From positions 541,767 to 605,766 of the forward strand of contig NZ_LMDN01000003.1 of the NCBI RefSeq assembly GCF_001425085.1: a stretch of 64,000 bases of DNA. Direction: 5' to 3'. Made by a program: the position numbers and the translations under genes. Origin of the DNA: Leifsonia sp. Root4. Lineage in GTDB: Bacteria > Actinomycetota > Actinomycetes > Actinomycetales > Microbacteriaceae. Under the pieces are notes generated by a model. The model searched no databases, was not told the DNA's origin, and worked only from the letters and a program-made list of their open reading frames with translations. Positions within the stretch are counted from its first letter, which is position 1. Every line of letters starts with the position of its first letter. Shown one piece after another: positions 50,525 through 60,300 of the stretch.

Positions 50525-51493
50525 GTGACGACGAGCAGCAGAATCCTGGGTGGTCGCATCTTGGTGGTCGCGTTCGAGGGTTGGAACGACGCCGGCGAAG
50601 CGGCATCCGGTGCGGTTCGCTCGCTGAAGGAAGAGCTCGAACTCACCGAGATCTTCGCCGTCGACCCCGAGCTGTACTTCGACTACCAGTTCAACCGCCC
50701 GACGATCGGCATCGACGACGACGGCAAGCGCCTGCTGACCTGGCCGAGCACCGTGATGTACGGCCCGAGCGTTCCCGGTGAGCCGAGCGAATCGCTGGCG
50801 GCGGATGCCGAGATGCAGGTGAGCGGAGCCAACGACGGCAATATCTACCTGCTGCTCGGAACCGAGCCGTCGCGCACCTGGAAGGGTTTCACAGCCGAGG
50901 TCATCGACGCCGCCCTCGCGGCCGACATCGGCGGGATCGTCTTCCTCGGAGCCATGCTCGCCGACGTGCCGCACACGCGACCGATCTCGATCTTCACCTC
51001 GAGCGACAACGCGGAGGTGCGCGCGGAGCTCGACATCGAGCGGAGCAACTACGAGGGGCCGATCGGCATCCTCAGCGTCATCGCCGATGCCGCAGAGCGT
51101 GTCGGCATCCCGACGCTTTCGATCTGGGCCTCCGTTCCCCACTACGTGCACCATGCACCGTCGCCGAAGGCGATGCTCGCCCTGATCGACAAGCTCGAGG
51201 AGCTGACGGACGTCACGATTCCGCGCGGCGATCTGGTGAGCGAGGCGGCGGTCTGGGAGGCCAGCATCAACGACCTCGCCAGCGAGGACGAGGAGATGGC
51301 CTCCTACATCGTGCAGTTGGAGCAGGCCCGCGACACGGTGGACTCCCCCGAGGCCAGCGGTGAGGCGATCGCGCAGGAGTTCGAGCGCTACCTCCGCAAG
51401 AGCAACACCGACGGCAAGGCCGGAGACGGGCGCGACGGCAAACCGGGCGACGGCCGGGGCGATGAGCCCTGGCGGCCGCCGTCCGCCGGCTGA
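50525..51493 (+). CDS. PAC2 family protein
   Basis: 322-residue actinobacterial PAC2 (proteasome assembly chaperone-like) protein of unknown bacterial function. The N-terminal signature is ILVVAFEGWNDAGEAASGAV, then VDPELYFDYQFNRPTI, LLGTEPSRTWKGFTAEVI and the conserved IGILSVIADAAERVGIPTLSIWASVPHYV. The last 40 residues are Gly/Asp/Arg-rich and disordered. Start GTG 50525 has GGAG at 9 nt; ATG 50507 is an alternative. Whether it relates to the proteasome is unclear, and no proteasome genes are seen in this window. Confidence 0.87.
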   Translation: MTTSSRILGGRILVVAFEGWNDAGEAASGAVRSLKEELELTEIFAVDPELYFDYQFNRPTIGIDDDGKRLLTWPSTVMYGPSVPGEPSESLAADAEMQVSGANDGNIYLLLGTEPSRTWKGFTAEVIDAALAADIGGIVFLGAMLADVPHTRPISIFTSSDNAEVRAELDIERSNYEGPIGILSVIADAAERVGIPTLSIWASVPHYVHHAPSPKAMLALIDKLEELTDVTIPRGDLVSEAAVWEASINDLASEDEEMASYIVQLEQARDTVDSPEASGEAIAQEFERYLRKSNTDGKAGDGRDGKPGDGRGDEPWRPPSAG

Positions 51494-51499
51494 GCGGCG

Positions 51500-51505
51500 T
51501 AGCCT
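51500..51505 (+). promoter_or_regulatory. -10 box of leaderless promoter for the alpha/beta hydrolase
   Basis: TAGCCT, 6 nt before ATG 51512. Confidence 0.5.
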
Positions 51506-51511
51506 GAGGGC

Positions 51512-52351
51512 ATGACGGATCGGGATCTCCGAACCAACCCCTACGCGCTGCCTGGCGCGGAGCAGCCGCGTGTCGGCCTCTACACCGTCGGCGGGTGCTC
51601 GCTCTATGCCGAGGTGCGCGGCGCCGGGCCTCCGATCCTCCTGATCGGGGCCTCCAGCGATGACGCCGAGATGTTCCGGCCGATCGCCGAACGCCTGAAC
51701 GGTTTCACCGTCGTCAGTTATGACCGCCGCGGCACCCTGCGCAGCGATCGCGACGGCTGGCCGTGCGATTCGGCCAGGCATGCGGATGACGCGGCAGAGT
51801 TGATCGCCGCACTCGGGCTCACCGACCTCGGTGGCTCCGGCGTCGATGTGTTCGGGGCATCGGCCGGCGGGATCGTGGCCGTCCAGCTTGCGCTGCGGCA
51901 TCCGCGTCTCGTCCGGCGCGTGTTCGCATTCGAGCCGGGCTACCTGCTCTACTCCGCGACGGGCACCGCCATGAGGAGACGCGTGACGGCATCCGTCGAC
52001 CGCCATTTGGACGCCAACCCCGGCGACTGGACGGGCGCGATGGGCGCGGCATCACTCGGACTGCTCGATGACCCGCCCGGCCTCGACTGGTACGGAGAGC
52101 GCGGTCGGGCACTCGCCGAGAACTTCATCTCCGACGACATTCCGGCCACCGGCGAGCTCGCCGACCTCGACGCGCTGGCCGCGTCCGGCGTCGAGCTGCG
52201 ATTCTCCTACGGCAGCGCCTCGCAGCCCGCGTTCAGAGACATCGCCATGGCGCTGAGCCGGCGCGCCCCCGATCGGATCGAGGGCGCAGGCCACATCGCG
52301 TTCCACACGCCGGAGCTCTTCGCCGACTATCTCCGGCTGCGGTGCGGCTGA
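51512..52351 (+). CDS. Alpha/beta hydrolase
   Basis: 279-residue serine hydrolase fold. The oxyanion strand is PILLIGASSDDAEMF; the nucleophile elbow is VFGASAGGIVAVQLAL (Ser in G-x-S-x-G); and the late His is in GAGHIAFHTPELF. The catalytic Asp is probably in the strand preceding it. VVSYDRRGTLRSDR is a common feature of proline-iminopeptidase/haloperoxidase-like members. No signal peptide. It has its own leaderless promoter and converges on uppP, 7 bp apart. Substrate unknown. Confidence 0.85.
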   Translation: MTDRDLRTNPYALPGAEQPRVGLYTVGGCSLYAEVRGAGPPILLIGASSDDAEMFRPIAERLNGFTVVSYDRRGTLRSDRDGWPCDSARHADDAAELIAALGLTDLGGSGVDVFGASAGGIVAVQLALRHPRLVRRVFAFEPGYLLYSATGTAMRRRVTASVDRHLDANPGDWTGAMGAASLGLLDDPPGLDWYGERGRALAENFISDDIPATGELADLDALAASGVELRFSYGSASQPAFRDIAMALSRRAPDRIEGAGHIAFHTPELFADYLRLRCG

Positions 52352-52358
52352 TGCGGAA

Positions 52359-53213
52359 TCAGGCCGCGATGACGCCGGCGCCGAGGAGCCAGAAGAGCAG
52401 GCCGCCGAGCACGATGCGGTAGATCACGAACGGCATGAAGCTGCGCTTGGAGATGTAGCTCATGAAGAACGCGATCACGACGAGCGCGACGAAGAAGGCG
52501 ATGACGGTGGCGACGAGGGTCTCGAACGGTCCGAACACCTCGGGCAGGCAGCCGCTGGCTCCCTCGACACAGGGGTCGGTGATCGAGTTGTAGACCTGGT
52601 AGAAACCGCTGCCGAACACGGCGGGGATGGCCAGCAGGAAGGCGTAGCGGGCGGCAGCCGCACGCTCGTAGCCGAGGAAGAGCCCCATCGTGATGGTGCC
52701 GCCGGAGCGCGAGACGCCGGGAACGAGGGCGAGTGCCTGCGCGAAACCGAACGCGATGCCGTGCGGGTAGGTGAGCTGGTCGAGCTTGCGCTTCTTCGCC
52801 CCGACGTAGTCGGCGATGCCGAGCAGGATGCCGAAGACGATCAGCATCGTCGCGGTGATCCACAGGTTGCGCAGCGTCGTCTCGATCTGGTCCTTGAACA
52901 CGATGCCGAGGATCGCGATCGGCAGCGAGCCGATGATGATCAGCCAGCCCATCCGGGCATCCGGGTCGTTTCGCGGGACCTTGCCGGCGAGCGACTGCGC
53001 CCAGCGCGCGATGATGCGCACGATGTCGCGCCAGAAGAAGATCACGACGGCGAGCTCCGTGCCGATCTGGGTGATGGCCGTGAATCGCGCCCCTGGGTCC
53101 TCACCGGTGCCGAGGAAGGAGCCGACGATGCTGAGGTGGGCGCTCGACGAGATCGGCAAGAACTCGGTGAGCCCCTGCACGAGACCCAGGATGATGGCGT
53201 TGATGAGATCCAA
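52359..53213 (-). CDS. uppP: Undecaprenyl-diphosphatase
   Basis: Recycles the cell-wall lipid carrier by removing one phosphate from undecaprenyl diphosphate; 284 residues with about eight transmembrane helices. The two inverted-repeat active-site segments are present: [20 protein letters not shown] near residue 12 (acidic box) and [19 protein letters not shown] near residue 165 (Ser/Arg). The start is TTG 53213; no better codon agrees with the family N-terminus [14 protein letters not shown]. 18 bp after the M20 gene, likely co-transcribed. Resistance to bacitracin is a known side effect of over-expression in the family. Confidence 0.93.
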   Translation of the reverse strand: MDLINAIILGLVQGLTEFLPISSSAHLSIVGSFLGTGEDPGARFTAITQIGTELAVVIFFWRDIVRIIARWAQSLAGKVPRNDPDARMGWLIIIGSLPIAILGIVFKDQIETTLRNLWITATMLIVFGILLGIADYVGAKKRKLDQLTYPHGIAFGFAQALALVPGVSRSGGTITMGLFLGYERAAAARYAFLLAIPAVFGSGFYQVYNSITDPCVEGASGCLPEVFGPFETLVATVIAFFVALVVIAFFMSYISKRSFMPFVIYRIVLGGLLFWLLGAGVIAA

Positions 53214-53231
53214 GTTGAGGTACTTCCGTCG

Positions 53232-54560
53232 CTAGTAGTTCAGAAGCAGGTCACCGAGAACCCGCCTGCCAAAGACTAATGCGTCGAGCGGAACCCGTTC
53301 GTCGACGCCGTGGAACATCGCCGGGAAGTCGAGCTCCGCCGGGAGCTTGAGCGGAGCGAATCCGTAGCCGGTGATGCCGAGCAGGCTGAGCGCCTTGTTG
53401 TCCGTGCCGCCGGAGAGCAGATAGGGCAGAACGGGGGCGCCGGGGTCGTGCCGGTGCAGCGTGTCGGTGACCGCGTCGACCAGGCCGCCGCTGAACGGCG
53501 TCTCGAGCCCGATGTCGCGGTGCATGATCACGATCTCGATGTCGGGCCCGACGATCTCCTGCACCTCGGCCAGCACGGCTTCCTCCTCGCCCGGCAGGGT
53601 GCGGATGTCGATGAGGGCTTCGGCCAGATCGGGGATGACGTTGTGCTTGTATCCGGCGCTCAGCAGTGTCGGGTTCGTCGTCGTGCGGAGCGAGGCCAAC
53701 AGGAATCCGGATGCCGAGCCGGTCGCCAACGCGAGCTCGTCCGGCCCGACGCGCTGCGGGTCGGCGTCGAGGATCCGCGCGATCTCTGCGAGAAGCAGGG
53801 TCGTCGTGTCCGTGAGCTTGATCGGCCACTCTCGACGGCCCAGTTTCGCGACGGCCTCCGCCAGCTTGGTGATGGCGTTGTCATGGATCAGGCGGGAGCC
53901 GTGGGCCGCGCGTCCGCGCGCGACGAGCTTGATCCAGAGCAGAGCCTTCTCCCCCGTCTGCAGCAGGTAGGAGCGCTTGTCGCCGATCGAGATCGAGTAG
54001 CCGCCGACCTCGCTGATGGCCTCGGTCGCGCCGGAGAAGAGCTCCGGGTGGTTCTGCACAAGGTGGTGCGAGCCCTGGACTCCGCCGGCCTCCTCATCGG
54101 CGAAGAAGGCGACGACGAGGTCACGCTCCGGCTGATTGCCGGCGCCGAGGATGTCCTGCAGCGCGGTGACGATCATGGCATCCATGTTCTTCATGTCGAC
54201 GGCGCCGCGGCCCCAGAGCAGGCCGTCCTTGATCACGCCGCCGAAGGGGTCGACGGACCAGTTGGCTGGATCAGCCGGAACGACGTCGAGGTGGCCGTGC
54301 ACGACGAGGGCCGGTTTGTCTGAATTGCGCCCCCGCACGCGGGCGACGACGCTCGTCCGACCCGGGTCGGCCTCGAACAGCTCCGGCTTCAGGCCGAGCG
54401 CCCGCAGGTGACCGGCCATGTACTCGGCGGCCTCTGTCTCGCCGTTCGCCCTGCCCTCCCCGTAGTTCGACGTGTCGAAGCGGATCAGATCCCGCGCGAT
54501 GACGGCGGTTGCATCGAGTTCAGAAAGGTTGCCTGCAGAAGAATCACCGGGTTGGGCCAT
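53232..54560 (-). CDS. M20/M25/M40 family metallo-hydrolase
   Basis: 442-residue zinc peptidase/deacylase, related to ArgE, DapE and carboxypeptidases. Ligands: ALVVHGHLDVVPADP (His), LWGRGAVDMKNMDAM (Asp), VVAFFADEEAGG (Glu pair), and the C-terminal LPYLLSGGTDNKALS and MFHGVDERVP (His). The dimerisation domain begins about KLVARGRAAHGSRL. ATG 54560 is 6 nt after TAGCGT, a leaderless start. Not closely similar to the M20 dipeptidase at 4254. Precedes uppP. Confidence 0.9.
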   Translation of the reverse strand: MAQPGDSSAGNLSELDATAVIARDLIRFDTSNYGEGRANGETEAAEYMAGHLRALGLKPELFEADPGRTSVVARVRGRNSDKPALVVHGHLDVVPADPANWSVDPFGGVIKDGLLWGRGAVDMKNMDAMIVTALQDILGAGNQPERDLVVAFFADEEAGGVQGSHHLVQNHPELFSGATEAISEVGGYSISIGDKRSYLLQTGEKALLWIKLVARGRAAHGSRLIHDNAITKLAEAVAKLGRREWPIKLTDTTTLLLAEIARILDADPQRVGPDELALATGSASGFLLASLRTTTNPTLLSAGYKHNVIPDLAEALIDIRTLPGEEEAVLAEVQEIVGPDIEIVIMHRDIGLETPFSGGLVDAVTDTLHRHDPGAPVLPYLLSGGTDNKALSLLGITGYGFAPLKLPAELDFPAMFHGVDERVPLDALVFGRRVLGDLLLNY

Positions 54561-54566
54561 GGATTC

Positions 54567-54572
54567 ACGCTA
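54567..54572 (-). promoter_or_regulatory. -10 box of leaderless promoter for the M20 hydrolase-uppP unit
   Basis: TAGCGT on the minus strand, 6 nt before ATG 54560. Confidence 0.5.
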
Positions 54573-54691
54573 CCCGACCACTCGCGTGCTCGGCGTGTCG
54601 CAGCGCCGGTGACACGCACGCTCAAAACGAGCTCAGATTTCGTGCTAATCTCGTCTTCGGCCGCTGAGAGATCAGCTGCCGAGAAACACAT

Positions 54692-54775
54692 GCGCGGGTG
54701 GCGGAATTGGCAGACGCGCTAGCTTGAGGTGCTAGTGCCCTAACGGGCGTGGGGGTTCAAGTCCCCCTTCGCGCA
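54692..54775 (+). tRNA. tRNA-Leu (anticodon GAG)
   Basis: 84-nt class II tRNA with a long variable arm. Acceptor arm GCGCGGG pairs with TTCGCGC (two G-T wobbles), the D-loop has the usual TGGCGGAATTGG, the anticodon loop TTGAGGT gives GAG (reads CUC/CUU), and the T-arm is GGGGGTTCAAGTCCCCC. The discriminator base is A and CCA is not encoded. A terminator follows. Confidence 0.96.
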
Positions 54776-54813
54776 CACTGTGTTGAGACAGTCTGTTTCG
54801 TAGGAAGCAGAGA

Positions 54814-54849
54814 AGAAAAGGGCCGGATCGAGAGATCCGGCCCTTTTCT
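54814..54849 (+). terminator. Intrinsic terminator after tRNA-Leu
   Basis: Perfect 16-bp stem AGAAAAGGGCCGGATC / GATCCGGCCCTTTTCT, loop GAGA, T-rich 3' arm; insulates the imu operon from the tRNA. Confidence 0.88.
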
Positions 54850-54869
54850 GTTCCCCCGGGGCAACAGGA

Positions 54870-54898
54870 TTGACTTAATAGAACATAAGTTCGACACT
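54870..54898 (+). promoter_or_regulatory. SOS promoter 1 (imuA'), LexA box in the spacer
   Basis: -35 TTGACT (54870-54875), 17-bp spacer, -10 GACACT (54893-54898), then 6 nt to GTG 54905. The LexA-type box TAGAACATAAGTTCGA (54879-54894) differs by one base from TCGAAC-N4-GTTCGA. The same layout recurs at 55631. Confidence 0.88.
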
Positions 54899-54904
54899 TA
54901 AAGA

Positions 54905-55639
54905 GTGTCCATGCTTGCCGAGAATCACCAGATGATTGAGCACGCCGGGGCGAACGCCCGGGTGCTCGAGCTTCAGGCGCGCATTCACAGCATGCAGGCG
55001 ACGACGCTCGACGAGCGGGCACTGCCGACGCTGCCGGCCCTGGCATCCGTGCTGCCGGGCGGAGCGCTGCGACAGGGCTCCGTCTACTCGGTCGCCGGTT
55101 CGACGACGCTGGCCATGGCCATGCTGGCCGCGCCATCGGCCGGCGGCGCCTGGTGCGGGGTCGTCGGCGTTCCCGATTTCGGCGTCGAGGCCGCCGCACG
55201 CCTCGGCATCGAGCTGGAACGGCTCGTGCTGGCCCCATCCCCCGGTGATCAGTGGCTCACCGTCACCGCCGCGCTCGTCGACGTTCTCACCGTGGTCGTG
55301 ACGCGGCCACCCCGCCGGGTCGGTGATGCGGATGCCGCGCGCCTCAGCGCCCGGCTGCGCCAACGCGGCGCGACCCTCGTCGTGCTCGGCGACTGGCCGC
55401 AGAGCGAGGCGACGCTGCGCATCGACGACAGCAGCTGGCGCGGGCTCGGCGCGGGGCACGGGCACCTCTCCGGTCGGGAGGTGACGGTCACCGCCGGTGG
55501 GCGCCCGGGTGCGGGCCGCCCGCGGAGCGCCAGACTCTGGCTGCCTGACGCCCACTCCGGGGTTCGACAGAGCGGTCAGGGCGGAATGCGCGATGTCGCG
55601 CCGCTGCGACGCGCCGCCGCGCGAGCGGGATTGACTTAA
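54905..55639 (+). CDS. imuA': ImuA' (SOS mutasome accessory protein)
   Basis: 244-residue RecA/SulA-like actinobacterial protein encoded with ImuB and DnaE2. The segments LASVLPGGALRQGSVYSVAG, TLAMAMLAAPSAGGAWCGVVG and ELERLVLAPSPGDQWL mark the RecA-like fold without a complete Walker A. It helps recruit ImuB and DnaE2 during translesion synthesis. GTG 54905 is at leaderless distance from the SOS promoter; ATG 54911 is two codons in. Its last codons contain the promoter of imuB. Confidence 0.85.
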   Translation: MSMLAENHQMIEHAGANARVLELQARIHSMQATTLDERALPTLPALASVLPGGALRQGSVYSVAGSTTLAMAMLAAPSAGGAWCGVVGVPDFGVEAAARLGIELERLVLAPSPGDQWLTVTAALVDVLTVVVTRPPRRVGDADAARLSARLRQRGATLVVLGDWPQSEATLRIDDSSWRGLGAGHGHLSGREVTVTAGGRPGAGRPRSARLWLPDAHSGVRQSGQGGMRDVAPLRRAAARAGLT

Positions 55640-55659
55640 TAGAACAAAGATTCGAGACT
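55631..55659 (+). promoter_or_regulatory. SOS promoter 2 (imuB), LexA box in the spacer
   Basis: -35 TTGACT (55631-55636), 17-bp spacer, -10 GAGACT (55654-55659), then 6 nt to ATG 55666. LexA-type box TAGAACAAAGATTCGA (55640-55655), two mismatches to TCGAAC-N4-GTTCGA. The first 16 bases (TTGACTTAATAGAACA) are identical to promoter 1. Confidence 0.85.
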
Positions 55660-55665
55660 TGTTCC

Positions 55666-57321
55666 ATGCCCGAATCGGAGAACCTCGGCTCGGAGAAGAT
55701 CGGCTCTGAGAAACTCAGCCGGACCATCGTGCTGTGGCTGCCGGACTGGCCGATCACCGCGGCCATTCAAGCCACGGAGGGCGATCCGCTTGCGCCACTC
55801 GCCCTGATCGAGCACGGTCTGGTCTTCGCCTGCTCCCCCGCCGCGCGGGCCGCCGGGGTGCAGCGCGGACTCAAGCTGCGCGAGGCACAGTCGCGCTGCA
55901 CCGATCTGATCGCGCTGCCCTACGACCCAGCGCACGATGCTCGGGCCTACGAACCGGTTCTCGCGCGGCTGGAGCAGCTGGTTCCCGGGGTGCAGCTGAT
56001 GCGGCCCGGCACCAGTGCGATCCGGGCCCGCGGACCCGTGCGCTTCTACGGCGGGGAGGAGCAGGCGGCTGCCGCCCTGCTCGACGGCCTGACCGTGCAT
56101 GGCCTGCTCGGGGCAGCCGGCGCGCGCGTCGGCATCGCCGACGGCCCGTTCGCGGCGGAGCAGGCGGCCCGCGCCACGAGCGACAGCCACCCGGTGCGCC
56201 TGATCCCCTCCGGCCAGTCCGCCGCCTTCCTCGCGCCATTCCCGATCGGGATCCTGGTCGACACCCGCATGGCCACGCTGCTCAGGCGCCTCGGCGTGAG
56301 CACCCTCGGCGAGTTCGCCGCGCTGCCCGCCGTCGATGTGCACCGGCGTTTCGGCGCGATCGGGGCGGAGGCCCACGCCCTGGCCGGGGCGGCGGACGGG
56401 CGCGTCGTCGTCGCCAGAACCCTGCCGAAAGACTTCGACGCGGTGATCGAGTTCGAGCCGGCACTGGAGCAGGTCGAGCAAGTCGCGTTCGGCATCCGTG
56501 CGGCCGCGGATGAGTTCGTGGCCGCGCTGACCCGTTCCCGTCTCGTCTGCACGGCCATTCAGGTGCAGCTCGTCAGCGAGCGCGGCAGCGTCTCTGAGCG
56601 CAGCTGGCTGCACCCGCGCTGGTTCACCGGCGCCGACGTCGTGGACCGGGTGCGCTGGCAGTTGCAGGGCGCGGCCTCGGCCTCGTCGTCGGCCTCGTCG
56701 TCGGCGGAGAAGGGCCTGCGCTCCGGCATCGTGCGGGTGCGGGTGAGCCCGGAGCGGGTGGATTCGACGGGCAACCACGAGCAGGGGCTGTGGGGAACGG
56801 GGCCGGACGAACGCATCCACCACGGGCTCACCCGGGTGCAGAGCATGCTCGGCCACGAGGGCGTCGGAACGGCGGTGATCGCCGGAGGGCGTCTGCTCGC
56901 CGAGCGCACCGTGTTCGTGCCGTGGGGTGACGCGCCGCCAGCAGCAGCGCCAGGCTCGACCGGCGCACCGTGGCCGGGCAATCTACCCCCTGTCGCTCCT
57001 GCGACCGTGTACAGCACCAGGCCGCCGGTGACCGTGCTCGACGAGCACGGCGACGGCCTCGACGTCGACGCGCGCGGCATGCTGAGCGGCGTACCGGCGA
57101 GCCTGCGCATCGGCGAGCAGGCTGAGCGGGGTGTCAGCGCCTGGGCCGGCCCGTGGCCGGTCGTCGAACGCTGGTGGGATGCGGCATCCGCACGCCGCCT
57201 GTACCGCTTCCAAGTCGTTGACTCCAGCGGCATGGCCTGGCTGCTCGCCTACGAGATCAACGACGCCGCGATCGACAGCGGAACCGACGCCCTGTGGTGG
57301 GCGGAAGCGAAGTACGACTGA
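55666..57321 (+). CDS. imuB: ImuB, catalytically inactive Y-family polymerase subunit
   Basis: 551-residue Y-family DNA polymerase homologue acting as a hub between the beta clamp, ImuA' and DnaE2. The N-terminus has IVLWLPDWPITAAIQA where active Y polymerases have the first catalytic Asp, so it appears catalytically dead, as in mycobacterial ImuB. Little-finger and C-terminal regions include SAWAGPWPVVERWWD and LLAYEINDAAIDSG. A low-complexity Ala/Ser stretch lies around residue 345. It starts 26 bp after the imuA' stop and ends 15 bp before dnaE2. SOS promoter 2 lies immediately upstream. Confidence 0.93.
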   Translation: MPESENLGSEKIGSEKLSRTIVLWLPDWPITAAIQATEGDPLAPLALIEHGLVFACSPAARAAGVQRGLKLREAQSRCTDLIALPYDPAHDARAYEPVLARLEQLVPGVQLMRPGTSAIRARGPVRFYGGEEQAAAALLDGLTVHGLLGAAGARVGIADGPFAAEQAARATSDSHPVRLIPSGQSAAFLAPFPIGILVDTRMATLLRRLGVSTLGEFAALPAVDVHRRFGAIGAEAHALAGAADGRVVVARTLPKDFDAVIEFEPALEQVEQVAFGIRAAADEFVAALTRSRLVCTAIQVQLVSERGSVSERSWLHPRWFTGADVVDRVRWQLQGAASASSSASSSAEKGLRSGIVRVRVSPERVDSTGNHEQGLWGTGPDERIHHGLTRVQSMLGHEGVGTAVIAGGRLLAERTVFVPWGDAPPAAAPGSTGAPWPGNLPPVAPATVYSTRPPVTVLDEHGDGLDVDARGMLSGVPASLRIGEQAERGVSAWAGPWPVVERWWDAASARRLYRFQVVDSSGMAWLLAYEINDAAIDSGTDALWWAEAKYD

Positions 57322-57336
57322 TGAGCCGGGGACAGC

Positions 57337-60300
57337 ATGGGTTGGAGTAACCCACCGAAATCGTGGGCCGAGATGGAGCGCACCCTCTCCGGCCAGCCTC
57401 CCCTGCGTGCCCCGACAGCGCCGCCGGAGAGCCCGCTCTCCCGCAAGCGCGAGCCCTACCAGCCGCGCCGCATCGAGACCGAGCATGCCGACACCATCGT
57501 GCCGTACGCCGAACTGCACGTGCACTCCCACTACAGCTTCCTCGACGGCGCCAGCTCGCCCGAGCAACTGCTCGAGGAGGCCAAGCGACTGGGCCTTCAC
57601 GGCATCGCGCTCACCGACCATGACGGCTTCTACGGTGTTGTGCGCCTGGCCGAGACGGCCGAGAGCTACCCGGAGGTGAAGACGATCTTCGGCGCCGAGC
57701 TCTCGCTCGGCCTGAGCGGCCCGCAGAACGGCGTCGCCGACCCGGAGGGCAGCCACCTGCTGGTGCTGGCGCGCGGCGAGGGCGGCTACCACCGGCTGGC
57801 AGCCGCGATCACGGCCGGGCAGCTCGCCGGGGCAGAGAAGGGCCGCCCGATCTACGATCTCGAGCAGCTCGCCGAGGCGGCAGGCGGTGAGTGGCTGATT
57901 CTGAGCGGATGCCGGAAGGGCGCCGTCCGGCAGGCGCTGGCCGCCGCGGCGACCCCGGCAGAGGGCGCGGAAGCCGCCGCGGCCGAGCTCGCCGAACTCG
58001 TGCGCCTGTTCGGCGCAGGCAACGTGGCCGTCGAACTCTTCGATCACGGCCACCCGATGGACAGCACGACGAACGACGTGCTCGCCGAGCTGGCCGCCGC
58101 CGCCGGACTCCCCGTGGTGGCGACGAACGTCGTGCACTACGCGACGCCATCCGAGCACCGGCTCGCCTCGGCGGTCGCGGCCGTGCGGGCCAGGCGCAGC
58201 CTCGATGAGATGGACGGCTGGCTTCCGGCATCCGACGGGGCACACCTCCGTTCCGGCGCCGAGATGGCCGTGCGCTTCGCCCGCTTCCCCGGAGCGATCG
58301 AGCAGACGGTGCGCTACGCGGAGGAGCTCGCCTTCACCCTGCGCAGCGCCCGCCCCGGGCTGCCGAAGCAGGACGTTCCGCCCGGGCACACGCCGATGAG
58401 CTGGCTGCGGGATCTCGTCTGGAAGGGTGCGGCCAGGAAGTACCCCGACATGACCGATGCCATGCGCAGCCGCATCGAGCGGGAGCTCGAGGTGATCGAG
58501 CTGAAGGACTTCCCCGGCTACTTCCTGATCGTCTACGACATCGTGCGGGAGGCGCGCAGCCGCGGCATCCTCTGCCAGGGGCGGGGCTCGGCGGCGAACT
58601 CGGCCGTCTGCTACCTGCTCGACATCACCGCCGTCGACTCGATCTTCTTCGACCTGCCGTTCGAACGATTCCTCTCCAGCATCCGCGACGAGGAGCCGGA
58701 CATCGACGTCGACTTCGACTCCGACCGGCGCGAGGAGATCATCCAGTACGTCTACGCCAAGTACGGCAGGCACAACGCGGCGCAGGTCGCCAACGTCATC
58801 AGCTACCGGCCCAAGGTGGCCGTGCGCGACATGGCCAAGGCGCTCGGCTACAGCCCCGGCCAGCAGGACGCCTGGTCGCGTCAGATGGAGGGCTGGGGCC
58901 GCACGGTGACGCCGAGCGACCCGGAGACCGTGATCCCGGATGCCGTCACCGACCTCGCCACGCAGCTGCTCACCTTCCCGCGTCACCTCGGCATCCACTC
59001 CGGCGGCATGGTGCTCACCGACAGGCCGGTCGGCGAGGTGTGCCCGATCGAGCACGCCCGCAAAGAGAACCGCACGGTTCTGCAGTGGGACAAGGACGAC
59101 TGCGCCTGGATGGGCCTCGTCAAATTCGACCTGCTCGGCCTCGGCATGCTCGCCGCCCTGCAGTACGCCTTCGACATGGCGCGTGATCTGCTCGGCGAGG
59201 AGTGGAGCCTCGACACCATGCCCAAGGAGGAGGCCGGCGTCTACGACATGCTCTGCCGGGCCGACTCGATCGGCGTGTTCCAGGTGGAGAGCCGGGCCCA
59301 GATGGGCACGCTCCCCCGGCTGAAGCCGCGCCGCTTCTACGATCTCGTGATCGAGATCGCCCTGATCCGGCCCGGCCCCGTGCAGGGTGGCGCCGTGCAT
59401 CCGTACATCAGGCGAAAGACGGGCAAGGAGGAGGTGACGTATCTGCACCCGAAGCTGAAGCCGGTGCTGGAGCGCACCCTCGGCATCCCGATCTTCCAGG
59501 AGCAGCTCATGCAGATGGCCGTCGCCGTCGGCAACTGCTCGGCCGAGGACGCCGATCTGCTGCGCCGGGCCATGGGTTCCAAGCGCGGCGTCGAGAAGAT
59601 TGGCCGGCTGAAGGCCAAGCTCTACGCCGGCATGGCCGAGAACGGCCTCGATGAGGCGACCGCCGATGTGATCTACGCCAAGATCGAGGCCTTCGCCAAC
59701 TTCGGCTTCGCCGAGAGCCACTCGCTCAGCTTCGCGCTGCTCGTCTACGCCAGCTCGTGGATCAAGCTGCACTACCCCGGCGTCTTCCTCGCCGCCCTGC
59801 TGCGTGCCCAGCCGATGGGCTTCTACTCACCGCAGACCCTGACCGCGGATGCCAGGCGCCACGGCGTCGAGGTGCGGCGTCCAGACATCCTCCGCTCCGG
59901 CGTGCACGCCGTGCTCGAGCGGGTGGATCTGGACGCGGCGGATGCCGCGCCGGATGCGGCGCCGTTGCTGACCGGCCGACCGAGCTGTGTGCAGCGCCAG
60001 CAGCCGGCTGTGCCGGAGACCTTCGAGCGGAGCCAGGCCGACGAGACCGCCGCCCACCGCCGCGACGGCGCCTATGCCGTGCGGCTCGGTCTCGCCGATG
60101 TCTCCGGCATCGGAGAGGCGCTGGCGGAGCGCATCGTGGCGGAACGCGCGGCATCCGGGCCCTATCGCAGCATGGCCGACGTCTCGCGCCGGGTCGGCCT
60201 CGACACCGCCCAGCTGGAGGCGCTCGCCGCCGCCGGGGCCTTCTCTGGACTCGGCCTGGAACGCCGGGAGGCGCTGTGGAGCGCCGGTGACGCGGCGCAG

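Noticed and set aside
56983-59772. 929-residue open frame on the - strand
   Set aside because: Shadow of imuB and dnaE2; no domain, low-complexity charged composition.
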